Assembly (NCBI GenBank): GCA_021782055.1
Contig: JAJXVP010000101.1
Coordinates: 1 to 9,215, forward strand
Source: a bacterium
GTDB taxonomy: Bacteria; Spirochaetota; Spirochaetia; JABEVK01
Direction of reading: 5' to 3'
Length of the DNA: 9,215 nucleotides
Shown: piece after piece, positions 1 to 6,690 of the stretch
Layout: each line of letters opens with the position of its first letter
Position numbering within the stretch: position 1 is the first letter of the stretch
Position numbers and translations under genes: made by a program
Notes under the pieces: model-generated
What the model saw: the letters and a program-made list of their open reading frames with translations, nothing else
Told to the model about the DNA's origin: nothing
Database searches by the model: none

Positions 1-181
1 AATGGTGAGCCTGCTTCGAACCGCCGGCGAGGTGTTGCCGCCCCAACGGCTATGGGTAAACCCTGATTGTGGACTCAAAACCCGGCAGTGGAGTGAAGTT
101 CTCCCTTCTCTCACCAAGATGGTCGAAGCGGCGCGTCAGCTACGCCGACTTTCAGGAACGGAAACGCCCCATGTGATCTAG
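1..181 (+). CDS. metE: Cobalamin-independent methionine synthase (MetE), C-terminal end only
   Basis: Partial gene; its start lies outside the window. The frame read from position 2 gives about 59 residues ending at the TAG at 179-181. It contains the MetE C-terminal signature [11 protein letters not shown], followed by a W..V...L..MV.AA..LR helix. In the MetE family the Cys of NPDCGLKTR is one of the zinc ligands that activate homocysteine, and the enzyme transfers a methyl group from 5-methyltetrahydropteroyl-triglutamate to homocysteine in the last step of methionine synthesis, in the cytoplasm. The tail runs about ten residues ([10 protein letters not shown]) past the usual end. The last 30 nt overlap the 3' end of the convergent chemoreceptor gene, so there is no room for a terminator between them. 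The ATG at position 2 is an internal Met, not a start. Confidence 0.9.
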   Translation, partial: MVSLLRTAGEVLPPQRLWVNPDCGLKTRQWSEVLPSLTKMVEAARQLRRLSGTETPHVI

Positions 182-2290
182 CACGACCGAGGCGGCTCGG
201 CGATTGTCTTCGGCCAAACCCCCTACCCGGTTGGCGGCCGAAGAGATTTCGTGGATCCCCGAGGTGGTTTGTTCCATAGCCGTGCCCACCAAAAAGATCT
301 TTTGCAACAGCTCGGTGATCTGGGTGCGAAAGCGTTCCATTTCGGTTCGGACCGTGCCCGAGGACTGGGTGGTGATTTCGGCGGCCTGTTTCATCGCCCC
401 GAGCGACTGGATAATCACCCCCGAGGCGGCATTTTGCTCGTGCATCGACGAGCTGATCTCTTTACCCAAGTTATTCAAAGCCGTGATACGCCCCACAATG
501 GCTTCGAAGGCCGCCGAGGCAGAACCCGTTGAACGTTCGACATCTTTTACGGCGTTGCCGATGCTTTTGACATCGGTGGCCATGGTCTTGGAACGAGCCG
601 AGGCGTTTTCGGCAAGACTGCGAACTTCGGAGGCTACCACGGCAAAGCCACGGCCCGCATCACCCGCATGCGCGGCTTCGATAGCCGCATTCATGGCCAA
701 GAGGTTGGTTTGCGCCGCAATTTCGGCGACTTGGCTGTTGGCCACCTGAAGTTGACCGGTACTTTGCGTGATCTTGCGTACCTCGTCGACCACCCGGGCA
801 ATGAGCAGACTGCCTTCGTGAGAGGCCTGCACCAACTGGTCAAACTCGAGCGACATCTTGGCAACAATGTCGGTGACCGAGTGGATGTTGGCGGCCATTT
901 CTTCGATCGAGGCCCCCGATTCGGAAAAGTTACGGACTTGATCGTCAACCAGAGCCGCCGCCTTGGCGGATTCATCGCTGATCAGCTCGACCCTCTTTTG
1001 AACCTCGAGCGCGGCGTCTTGTTGTTGACGACTCATTTCGCGCGTTGCCTCGCTGACCGAGGCAATTTGGTCGGCGGCCGTTGAGGTTTGCGTCACAGAA
1101 GAGGCAAGCTCTTGCGCAATACGCTGAAGCCCTTCGGCGGCCTCGCCCACTTCGTTAACCAGGCGACGCATACTCGCCAAAAAGGCGTTAAAGTGCCCGG
1201 CAAGCTGAGCGAACTCGTCCTTACCCCGCAAGGGGAGCTCTTCGGAAAGGTTGCCCTTACCCGTAGCTAGAGCGTCGATGTGGGCGTCTAAGCGGGTAAC
1301 CGTCTTGAGCATCCGCCCGATGACCCAGAGCGCAGTGACAAGAACCAACAACAAAACCAGCACCGTCACACCCACCATCGTCGTCAGCGACGACACCCGT
1401 GCGGCTTGCAAAGCCTGAAGTCGAGCTAAGTTTTGGTCGCCTACCTTTTGAAGCAGGTGAGCTAGCTCGTTGATGAACGAAGTCATGGCGCCAAAAAGTT
1501 CGGTGCTATTTAGCCCGTAGTGGCCCCGGTCAGCGTTTTTAACGATCGTCGTGACCGCCGTCAAAGCTTGTGTATACCCGGGCGTAATAAACAGGAGCTT
1601 GAGCGCTGATTGATCGGTGTTGCTAATCACAATCGCGGGAGACTCAAGGTTAGCACTGAGCCTACCCGCTAAAGCTAAAATCAGCTGAACTGTTGTGTCA
1701 TCGACCGGTCGGTTCGCTGTAGCTGTTGAGGATAAAACCGCGCGCAGAAGGCCAGCGGCCTCTTTACCCTCTTCGAGAAGAATTGACGAGTTAATAGCCT
1801 TGCCAACGCCAAAACTCGTGACCCCATTGGCCACGACGGCATACAACGACAAAAGCTGACGAATCATCGCCGTATACCCCTGACGAACTTCCGCACCGGA
1901 AACTTGGTGGCTGTCTACCCCGCTTCGAAGGGCCGTTAAGCCTTGTAACGCCTGAAGCGTCTCTTGTTGAACTCGTTTTGACAAGGTTGAGGCTTTTAAG
2001 GCTTGGACAAAGGCCGTTAGGGTTTGGTCGGTAGCCTGACGGCGAGCATCGAGGGGCACAGGGAGCTTGCCGCCCGCTAAAACGACTACCGAGGTACCCC
2101 GCTCAACCTGAAGGCTGTTGACTGCCGCTGAGGCGCGGTTGGTCATGGTGGTATCGACAATAAGGTGATGAATGGTGCGAAGATCGTGCCAGTTCTGGTC
2201 AAAGAGGTACGCCCCAAGCCCCACGGCCAAGGCAAAGGGCAAAAGGACAATCAGCAACAGCCGTGTCCGAATGGATGAACGTGCTTTCAA
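152..2290 (-). CDS. Methyl-accepting chemotaxis protein with NIT sensor domain (712 aa)
   Basis: Transmembrane chemoreceptor that passes a ligand signal to CheA/CheW. Residues 10-29 form a first membrane helix after a basic start (KARSSIRTR). Residues about 50-290 are extracytoplasmic and begin with LQVERGTS, then an ATDQTL segment, typical of the NIT (nitrate/nitrite-sensing) domain. Residues about 303-326 form the second membrane helix, and about 327-380 a HAMP linker. The rest is a long coiled-coil signalling domain with the conserved tip at about 522-562 ([20 protein letters not shown], then [16 protein letters not shown]). No C-terminal CheR/CheB pentapeptide is seen. The start codon is TTG at 2290-2288; an AGGGAG ribosome site (2302-2297) lies 6 nt upstream, and any later start would remove the first membrane helix. 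The ligand is not known; nitrate or nitrite is only a family-based guess. Its GC content is clearly higher than that of the cassettes. Confidence 0.95.
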   Translation of the reverse strand: MKARSSIRTRLLLIVLLPFALAVGLGAYLFDQNWHDLRTIHHLIVDTTMTNRASAAVNSLQVERGTSVVVLAGGKLPVPLDARRQATDQTLTAFVQALKASTLSKRVQQETLQALQGLTALRSGVDSHQVSGAEVRQGYTAMIRQLLSLYAVVANGVTSFGVGKAINSSILLEEGKEAAGLLRAVLSSTATANRPVDDTTVQLILALAGRLSANLESPAIVISNTDQSALKLLFITPGYTQALTAVTTIVKNADRGHYGLNSTELFGAMTSFINELAHLLQKVGDQNLARLQALQAARVSSLTTMVGVTVLVLLLVLVTALWVIGRMLKTVTRLDAHIDALATGKGNLSEELPLRGKDEFAQLAGHFNAFLASMRRLVNEVGEAAEGLQRIAQELASSVTQTSTAADQIASVSEATREMSRQQQDAALEVQKRVELISDESAKAAALVDDQVRNFSESGASIEEMAANIHSVTDIVAKMSLEFDQLVQASHEGSLLIARVVDEVRKITQSTGQLQVANSQVAEIAAQTNLLAMNAAIEAAHAGDAGRGFAVVASEVRSLAENASARSKTMATDVKSIGNAVKDVERSTGSASAAFEAIVGRITALNNLGKEISSSMHEQNAASGVIIQSLGAMKQAAEITTQSSGTVRTEMERFRTQITELLQKIFLVGTAMEQTTSGIHEISSAANRVGGLAEDNRRAASVVLDHMGRFRS

Positions 2291-2300
2291 GAGAATCTCC

Positions 2301-2314
2301 CTGTCAGTTGACAG
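2301..2314. promoter_or_regulatory. Palindrome upstream of the chemoreceptor gene
   Basis: CTGTCA-GT-TGACAG is a perfect 6-bp palindrome with a 2-nt centre. Its gene-proximal end overlaps the ribosome site of the chemoreceptor gene (2297-2302). It could be an operator or a small mRNA hairpin that limits access to the ribosome site. No protein can be named, and the match may be chance. A TTGACA on the - strand (2348-2343) could be a -35 box, but no good -10 follows it. Confidence 0.25.
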
Positions 2315-2380
2315 CGTTAAGTTTCTGCTCTGGCCTCTAAAATGTCAAATTCTTCTTGTAGAGAGCTAGCCGATACCCAG

Positions 2381-2481
2381 TTTGCTAGGTTATGTCGAGG
2401 CTCAGCATTACGTAGTAGTGAGCCCTGGTATTACCTAGCAAAGAGGGTCAACCCTACCTAGCAAAACGGAATTTTGCTTAG
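2381..2481. repeat. Cluster of CTAGCAAA inverted and direct repeats upstream of the array promoter
   Basis: TTTGCTAGGT (2381-2390) is repeated inverted as ACCTAGCAAA (2433-2442) and again in the same inverted sense as ACCTAGCAAAA (2456-2466). A fourth, imperfect copy TTTTGCTTAG (2472-2481) forms a hairpin with the third (GCAAAA / TTTTGC, 5-nt loop). Between the first two copies lies another inverted pair, GGCTCA (2399-2404) and TGAGCC (2418-2423). The cluster ends about 30 nt upstream of the strong rightward promoter and lies between it and the divergent chemoreceptor gene, so it could be a regulator binding region or a recombinase-related structure. The repeats are seen directly; the role is inference. 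Confidence 0.5.
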
Positions 2482-2513
2482 TAATGAATCCAATCGATAA
2501 GCAAGGATTTTTC

Positions 2514-2544
2514 TTGACAGGCAGTAGGGACAAAAGCGTATAAT
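2514..2544 (+). promoter_or_regulatory. Sigma-70-type promoter reading into the cassette array (candidate Pc)
   Basis: TTGACA (2514-2519) and TATAAT (2539-2544) are both perfect consensus hexamers, with a spacer of 19 nt, a little longer than the optimal 17. The expected start of transcription is near 2551. It points toward the first cassette, with a leader of about 180 nt before the first gene. Position and direction fit the cassette promoter (Pc) of integrons, which drives promoterless cassettes near the attachment site. The long spacer could make it weaker than the hexamers suggest. Confidence 0.7.
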
Positions 2545-2639
2545 GGTTTCGTGGGTCAGCATAAAATCGGTAAGCTGTGGGGGAAGGGCGGATAAGTCGC
2601 GGGTGAGCCGGGAAATGTTGAAACACGGCCGTCGGAGGG

Positions 2640-2708
2640 CGGATTTATCAGGAACCAGATAAGCTGACTTCTGAGGGGTTATGGGGAACGGTATAAGATA
2701 TGTTAGAT
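2640..2708 (+). other. Probable integron attI site (array start)
   Basis: GTTAGAT at 2702-2708 is a core site of the GTTRRRY type, with crossover expected after the G at 2702. It is the exact complement of the R'' box of the first cassette (ATCTAAC, 3437-3443), so it marks that cassette's 5' end. The sequence just upstream cannot be folded into the long hairpin of an attC, and no RYYYAAC box is found about 60-115 nt upstream. This favours an attI over another attC. The left limit given is arbitrary, and the additional integrase-binding repeats of attI sites are not defined here. Confidence 0.6.
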
Positions 2709-2732
2709 TGACCCTTCGGGCGGAGGAAGAAC

Positions 2733-3449
2733 ATGGGATTTCTGACAGACATTTCTAAGTTATTTGAAGTCAAGACGTTCATTGTCGATATCGACAGTGA
2801 TGAATTGGTAGTTTACAGTCGTGAAGGAAGAATTCAGAAAGAACTAGTAACTTCTACCAAGAGCGACCGCCCGATTCGCTTGGAAGAAGTTGCCGCTCAA
2901 ATCAAACAGCACGTCGGTCGTGGTGTTGTTCGCCATGATTTGCTGATTTCTGTCCCTCAGGTTGACGCTTCTCGCCTAAATGAGTACTCGCAAAAAGTGT
3001 TTGATCTTGCTGGAAGATATATAAAAGACATGAAGTTCATTGGCCAGGAACAATCTGTTGCAATGGCATTTGAAAACTTTTCGAAATGTATTTTTCTTTA
3101 CGATTGGAATGGGTTATGGAATGGATTCCTGGGATTTCAGGGTGAAACCCTTGGAGATGTGACCACCTTTCTCAGAAGCGACCCCGTCGAAGTCATAGTA
3201 GAATCGCTTCTTGATAAGGCACCGATTGACTTTCCATCGAAGTATTTTAATCTGAAGGAGTTCAAATCCAGGGGAATCGATCTAGTGCAGATGTGGGCAG
3301 ACCAGAAGTTGTGGAACGTCTCCATTTCCAGTGATTCGCGAGAGGTGGAGCTGAAAAACGTGGGAACGATAACAATAACCGCTTTTGAGAATGTAATGTT
3401 GACAGGGATAGAGAAGTATTTCAAAAGAGGGAAGAAATCTAACATCTAG
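2733..3449 (+). CDS. Cassette C1 protein of unknown function, possibly actin-like (238 aa)
   Basis: I do not recognise a firm family. The ATG at 2733 has a GGAGGA ribosome site at 2720-2725. The last residues (SNI) and the TAG stop lie inside the attC, so recombination here would change the protein end. There is no signal peptide or membrane helix. The N-terminal half weakly recalls the MreB/FtsA/Hsp70 actin-like fold: FIVDIDSDELVVY at 16-28 stands where the phosphate-1 strand pair would be, RPIRLEEVAAQI at 46-57, DLLISVPQVDASRLNEYSQK at 69-88 resembles the 'VPs..te.ekravrdA' segment, and KFIGQEQSVAMAF at 101-113 resembles the 'LIeEPmAAAiG' segment. The nucleotide-binding glycines are not kept (YDWNGLW at 123-129 in place of DIGGGT), so ATPase activity looks unlikely. 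As the first cassette it lies closest to the candidate promoter at 2514. Confidence 0.85.
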   Translation: MGFLTDISKLFEVKTFIVDIDSDELVVYSREGRIQKELVTSTKSDRPIRLEEVAAQIKQHVGRGVVRHDLLISVPQVDASRLNEYSQKVFDLAGRYIKDMKFIGQEQSVAMAFENFSKCIFLYDWNGLWNGFLGFQGETLGDVTTFLRSDPVEVIVESLLDKAPIDFPSKYFNLKEFKSRGIDLVQMWADQKLWNVSISSDSREVELKNVGTITITAFENVMLTGIEKYFKRGKKSNI

Positions 3450-3499
3450 TTCAACCGGATAAAATCGTTCCGATTTTACCGGTTAACTAGGCGTTAGAT
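3437..3499 (+). other. attC site of cassette C1 (short type, 63 nt)
   Basis: R'' ATCTAAC (3437-3443) pairs with R' GTTAGAT (3493-3499). The arms TAGTTcAACCGG (3447-3458) and CCGGTTAACTA (3479-3489) pair with a C left out of the helix, and AAAATCG / CGATTTT close the stem over a TTC loop, with an A also unpaired. These unpaired bases are typical of the single-stranded attC that the integrase recognises. It is far shorter than the other sites here (111-115 nt). Confidence 0.93.
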
Positions 3500-3546
3500 T
3501 TATTAAAATTGAATATTAGTAGTATTAAAATAAAGGAGTTTTCCTA

Positions 3547-4416
3547 ATGGATAATTATGATGAAGAATTTCTAAGTGATATTGAAGTGGACCAATTAATT
3601 CAGACTGAAATGGAATACAGACAAAACAATGGTGATACTTATCCACCAGACGAAAATTTATGTAAATACTGTTTGAATATTGATAAGCAAAATCACTTTT
3701 GTTGGGATTGTGATCGTGGTTCAAAATATATTCCGATAACTTTTCCATTATACAATATAGTTTTAATGCTTTGCTCTCTCAATGCTGGTCTTGATGATGC
3801 AAAAGAAAATCCTGATTCCGATGAAATCATTATTATTAAGCAACAAGGAATGATAGAGGCATTGAAATTTGTTATCCAGCCATTTGGAACGTATCACGAA
3901 ACTTTACAATATTTTAGTGATGACATACTTGGTAATGAGAAAGACTATTCGGACCCAAGTGAAATAGAAAAAGCACTACGGGAAAAAGTATTTGTTCAAA
4001 CAACTGAAACTAGAAAGGAAGATGATTATAGACTTGAAGTTGGCACAATTCGTTGTCATCAAAATGCTTGTAATCACTGTAAATATAAGGAAAGATTCGA
4101 TTCTAAATTTTGCTGGAGCTGTGATCGTGGAACTAACTTCCGTAATGGCATTAGATCTATTGATACCATATCGATGATGTTGATGCATATTAATACATCA
4201 CTTGGCGATAATCTCTCAAATGGAACGACGGATGAAAATCAGACAATACTGAGTATTGGAATTGCTGAAGGATTGAAATGGGTTATCAAACCTTATACCA
4301 CAGAGGAAGAGTTAATTGAAAAAAATGGATTTGAATATATATCGAGTGAGGATGTAAAATTAGCAATTGGTTGTGAAGATGAAGAGTATAATAATCTGGA
4401 TGAAATAGATGTGTAA
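3547..4416 (+). CDS. Cassette C2 protein with two tandem CxxC zinc-binding modules (289 aa)
   Basis: Function unknown. The protein is an internal duplication. Module 1 has C39-x2-C42-x9-C52-W-x-C55-DRG, then a helical part ending in GMIEALKFVIQPFGTYHETL (101-120). Module 2 has C175-x2-C178-x10-C189-W-x-C192-DRG, then a matching helical part ending in GIAEGLKWVIKPYTTEEEL (238-256). Each four-Cys set could bind one zinc ion; this is inferred from spacing. The protein is acidic, especially at both ends, without signal peptide or membrane segment. AAAGGAG (3532-3538) lies 8 nt before the ATG. Codon use is much more AT-rich than in neighbouring cassettes, which suggests a separate origin. It is followed within a few bases by its attC. 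It may act through protein or nucleic-acid binding, but nothing fixes a role. Confidence 0.9.
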   Translation: MDNYDEEFLSDIEVDQLIQTEMEYRQNNGDTYPPDENLCKYCLNIDKQNHFCWDCDRGSKYIPITFPLYNIVLMLCSLNAGLDDAKENPDSDEIIIIKQQGMIEALKFVIQPFGTYHETLQYFSDDILGNEKDYSDPSEIEKALREKVFVQTTETRKEDDYRLEVGTIRCHQNACNHCKYKERFDSKFCWSCDRGTNFRNGIRSIDTISMMLMHINTSLGDNLSNGTTDENQTILSIGIAEGLKWVIKPYTTEEELIEKNGFEYISSEDVKLAIGCEDEEYNNLDEIDV

Positions 4417-4418
4417 AA

Positions 4419-4529
4419 ATCTAACAACTGCTTCAACCTGACTCGGCTATTGTCACAGTTTGTGCTTTCGTGCTTCGCCCGGCACAAACTGCGCCAATGT
4501 ACGCCTCGCAGGTTAAGCAAATGTTATAT
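4419..4529 (+). other. attC site of cassette C2
   Basis: R'' ATCTAAC (4419-4425) and R' GTTATAT (4523-4529; its last six bases belong to C3). GCTTcAACC pairs with GGTTAAGC with one unpaired C. An inner stem CAGTTTGTGC / GCACAAACTG is perfect. It is of the same class as the attC sites of C4, C5 and C8, but with its own stem sequence. Confidence 0.93.
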
Positions 4530-5202
4530 TGACCCTTCGGGCAAGGTTGGGGGGAATAAAACGGCTTGTTTTGGTGATTGGTATTGATCTAAATATTTGT
4601 TGACTACCAGCTAGCTGTTTGTCAAAAGGAAGCCGCCAAAGGCGGCAAAAGGATAAAGAATAAGGAGTAAAGTTGATTAAGGCCAATTTGGTACGCAAGT
4701 TTTACTAAAAGCTTGTAGTTAATCTTGTTTTGCTTTATTTGGAATAAATTAGGGATGTTTGGCGTTTTAACTTGCTGGCTTGCTTTATTCACCACCAAAA
4801 GGTTGGAAAAATCCGAATTGCGCATTTGGCTTAACATGTCAAGGAAGAAAAAAGAAAGCGTCGCCTGCGGGTGACAAGGAAAAACAGGAGAAAAGGTTTC
4901 ACCTTATTACGGTCAATTTGTGTTGGGGTTCCGTACTGAATGCTTTTAGTTAATCTTGATTTGCTTTTTATTAAGAAATCAAAAAGTTGGGCGATTTGAA
5001 TACCTGGATTGGTTTATTAAGAACAAAAAGACCTGGAAAAAGCCGAAATGGTCATTTAAAATAATTAGGAAAGAAGGCAGAGGAAAAGAAGAGATATAAC
5101 ATCCAGTTCGAGCGGACAAGCTTTTTTGTCACTTTTTTTGCTCTATCGAGGCAAAAAAAGCGCCAATCGCTTCGCGACCAAAGCTTGCAGCTCAACTGGG
5201 CG
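4524..5202 (+). mobile_element. Gene-less cassette C3 (family copy 1)
   Basis: No convincing protein gene is found on either strand. Apart from a few substitutions and small indels it matches cassette C7 along its full length, and C5 is a more diverged copy. It contains a GCCGCC-AAA-GGCGGC hairpin (4632-4646), a second hairpin GTCGCC-TGCG-GGTGAC (4860-4875), and a longer stem at 4694-4717. A module of about 140-180 nt occurs twice (from about 4676 and about 4906), both marked by AGTTAATCTTG followed by TTTGCTTT; a weaker third copy lies at the start (about 4560-4630). The reading frame that is open in C7 is stopped here by TGA in the second hairpin. It most likely works as RNA or DNA structure, if it has a function. 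Confidence 0.85.
4632..4646 (+). other. GC hairpin in C3, conserved in C5 and C7
   Basis: GCCGCC (4632-4637), loop AAA, GGCGGC (4641-4646). The same stem is found at 6133-6147 in C5 and 7796-7810 in C7, where only the loop differs (CAA). It is followed by an A-rich stretch on the + strand, so it is not a + strand intrinsic terminator. On the - strand a short T-rich tail follows and weak termination is possible. Confidence 0.75.
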
Positions 5203-5208
5203 TTCGAT
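5094..5208 (+). other. attC site of cassette C3
   Basis: R'' ATATAAC (5094-5100) and R' GTTCGAT (5202-5208). CCAGTTcGAGC pairs with GCTCAACTGG with one unpaired C. The inner part has a T-run/A-run stem, TTTTTTTGC against GCAAAAAAA, and a small TCGC-TTC-GCGA hairpin. Nearly the same sequence serves C6 and C7. Confidence 0.93.
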
Positions 5209-5238
5209 GGACGCCTTCGGCGCAGGAAGTTAGAAATA

Positions 5239-5278
5239 CAAGACCAACTTGACCAAGATTGGTCTTGGGTAGTAGATT
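5239..5278 (+). promoter_or_regulatory. Promoter and overlapping operator of the C4 toxin-antitoxin pair
   Basis: A perfect 9-bp inverted repeat, CAAGACCAA (5239-5247) and TTGGTCTTG (5259-5267), flanks an 11-nt centre. It covers a -35-like TTGACC (5249-5254). A -10-like TAGATT (5273-5278) follows after 18 nt. Antitoxins of the Phd/YefM type repress their own operon by binding such palindromes. The predicted start of transcription falls at about 5285, on the antitoxin ATG itself. The cassette therefore seems to bring its own promoter and need not rely on the array promoter. Confidence 0.65.
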
Positions 5279-5284
5279 AGTCGT

Positions 5285-5524
5285 ATGAAAACTCTTGCTG
5301 TTGCGGAAGTAAAAACTCACTTGTCTGCGCTTTTGAAGGAAGTCGAGTCGGGCGAAGAAATTGGAATCACCTTTGGCAGAAAAAAGGAAACCATTGCTGT
5401 GATTGTACCCATCGACGAATACAAAAAAATCAAAACTCGGAAACTTGGAACTCTGGAAGGGAAAGTAACTATCAAATTTGGTGACAATTGGAGCATGACC
5501 GACGAGGAATTATTGAACTCATGA
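5285..5524 (+). CDS. Phd/YefM-family antitoxin (79 aa)
   Basis: Antitoxin expected to bind and neutralise the PIN-domain toxin encoded next and to repress the shared promoter. The N-terminal part, VAEVKTHLSALLKEVESGEE at 6-25 and then ITFGRKKETIAVIVPIDEYKK at 28-48, is the Phd/YefM DNA-binding and dimer fold (strand, helix 'K..LS.LL..V..GEE', strands 'I...G...A.IVP.dEY'). The C-terminal part (about 50-79, ending GDNWSMTDEELLNS) is the toxin-binding tail. No ribosome site is seen before the ATG, and the predicted transcript begins about there, so translation may be leaderless. The stop overlaps the toxin start (ATGA). Length is normal for the family. Confidence 0.92.
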   Translation: MKTLAVAEVKTHLSALLKEVESGEEIGITFGRKKETIAVIVPIDEYKKIKTRKLGTLEGKVTIKFGDNWSMTDEELLNS

Positions 5525-5913
5525 AAATTCTACTCGATACTCACTATCTCCTTTGTTCGTTTATTGATACTAAGAAAATTGAAAAACACATTCTTGACTT
5601 TCTGTTATCGCCTGAGAATGAAATTTTCTATAGCCAAGCAAGTCTTTGGGAAGTCTCAATCAAGTACAGTATTGGCAAGTTGGAAATAAATGGGATGACA
5701 CCGGAAGGCCTCTATGAGGAGATTGAATCAGGCTACTACTTGAACTTAAAACTCGACAACGAGGATTTGGTTTCTTTTTATCAACTCGCTGTCGAGCATC
5801 GCGACCCTTTTGACCGAATTATGATTTGGCAGTCAATTCGAAAGGATATTCCGTTTTTGTCTTCCGACTCAAAGGTAAAAAATTATGAAAAGTACGGATT
5901 GAGGCTGGTTTGA
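5521..5913 (+). CDS. vapC: PIN-domain toxin, VapC-like ribonuclease (130 aa)
   Basis: Toxin of the pair; VapC-type PIN proteins are Mg-dependent RNases that cut tRNA or rRNA and stop translation when the antitoxin is lost. Visible PIN residues are D6 in ILLDTHYLL, E44 in ASLWEVSIKYSIGKLE, D98 in the EHRDPFDRIMIWQS segment (92-105), and D116 in FLSSDSK. All four acidic positions of the active site are present, so the toxin looks intact. The ATG at 5521 is preferred over the upstream ATG at 5488, because it overlaps the antitoxin stop as ATGA and begins directly with the strand that carries D6. GAGGAA (5504-5509) may serve as ribosome site. Toxin-antitoxin cassettes are common in large integrons and are thought to stabilise arrays against loss. 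Confidence 0.93.
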   Translation: MKILLDTHYLLCSFIDTKKIEKHILDFLLSPENEIFYSQASLWEVSIKYSIGKLEINGMTPEGLYEEIESGYYLNLKLDNEDLVSFYQLAVEHRDPFDRIMIWQSIRKDIPFLSSDSKVKNYEKYGLRLV

Positions 5914-5917
5914 TTGC

Positions 5918-6030
5918 ATCGAACAACGGCTTCAACCAGATTCGCCTATGTCACGAAACTTGCCTATGCGCCTATACGGCGCGCAAGTTTCGCGCCATTT
6001 AACGGCGAACAGGTTAAGCCAATGTTATAT
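5918..6030 (+). other. attC site of cassette C4
   Basis: R'' ATCGAAC (5918-5924) and R' GTTATAT (6024-6030). GCTTcAACC pairs with GGTTAAGC with one unpaired C, and CGAAACTTGC pairs with GCAAGTTTCG. It starts 4 nt after the toxin stop. R'' is the exact complement of the C4 5' core (GTTCGAT at 5202) and not of its neighbours. Confidence 0.93.
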
Positions 6031-6690
6031 TGACCCTTCGGGCAAGGTTGGTGAGCGCAAAACAGTATGTTTTGGTGATTGCTAATAATCAAATTGGTCA
6101 TTGAATACCAGTAAGTGGTTTATCGAATCCGAGCCGCCAAAGGCGGCAGGAAATAAGAAGGATTAAAGCTGGTTAAGGCCAACTTGACACGTACTTTGAT
6201 ACCAATAGCGTTTAGGTAATCTTGCTTTGTTGTATTTTGAAGAATTCGGGAAGTTTGGGGTTTTGATTTACTGGTTTGCGTTATTCAGTACCAAAATTCC
6301 GGAAAAACCCGAATTATTCATTCAAAATTACTAGGAAGGAAGAAAGCGTCACTTGTGGGCGACCAAGAGAAACGACAGGAAAGATTTTGCTTTATTAAGA
6401 TCAAATTGCCTTGCGGTTCCATACTGAAAGCTTTTGGTCAATCTTGCTTTGTTTTGAAGAAACTAGGATTCTGGGCGTTTCGAATACCTGGATTGGTTTG
6501 TTCAAAACAAAAAGAATTGGAAAAAATCAAAATGTTCATTTAAAATAATTAGGGAATAGGAAAGAAGATAGAAAGAAAAGAGATATAACAACGGCTTCAA
6601 CCATGACAACGCTATGTCACGAAACTTGCTTATGCGCCTATACGGCGCGCAAGTTTCGCGCCATTTTACGCGTTGCAGGTTAAGCCAATG
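6025..6690 (+). mobile_element. Gene-less cassette C5 (diverged family copy)
   Basis: No convincing protein gene. It aligns by eye along its length with C3 and C7 but has many substitutions and indels. The GCCGCC-AAA-GGCGGC stem (6133-6147) is kept exactly. The second hairpin (6348-6363, GTCACT-TGTG-GGCGAC) is kept with one mismatch and a wobble. The open frame seen in C7 is closed here. Its attC belongs to the class of C2, C4 and C8, unlike C3 and C7, so body and recombination site have different histories. Confidence 0.8.

Noticed and set aside
2301..2314. CTGTCAGTTGACAG as a LexA (SOS) box
   Set aside because: The enterobacterial box needs eight bases between CTGT and ACAG; here there are six. 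Kept only as an unassigned palindrome.
2435..2626. 63-aa - strand frame in the array head, checked as an integrase remnant
   Set aside because: No tyrosine-recombinase motifs; it overlaps the promoter and repeat cluster.
2590..2708. A hidden attC just before the first cassette
   Set aside because: No RYYYAAC box at the right distance and no long pairing with the bases before GTTAGAT.
4528..4560. TTGACC in the cassette 5' ends as a -35 box driving each cassette
   Set aside because: No acceptable -10 hexamer at 16-19 nt downstream in C3, C5 or C7; only in C4 does a separate TTGACC have a plausible -10.
4622..4837. 71-aa - strand frame in C3
   Set aside because: Not kept in C7 despite near-identical DNA; low-complexity AT-rich composition.
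5120..5161. T-run/A-run stem in the C3 attC as an intrinsic terminator
   Set aside because: T-run precedes and A-run follows, and the stem is mostly A-T; it is part of the attC structure.
6355..6543. 62-aa + strand frame in C5
   Set aside because: GTG start inside the second hairpin, no ribosome site, and no matching frame in C3 or C7.
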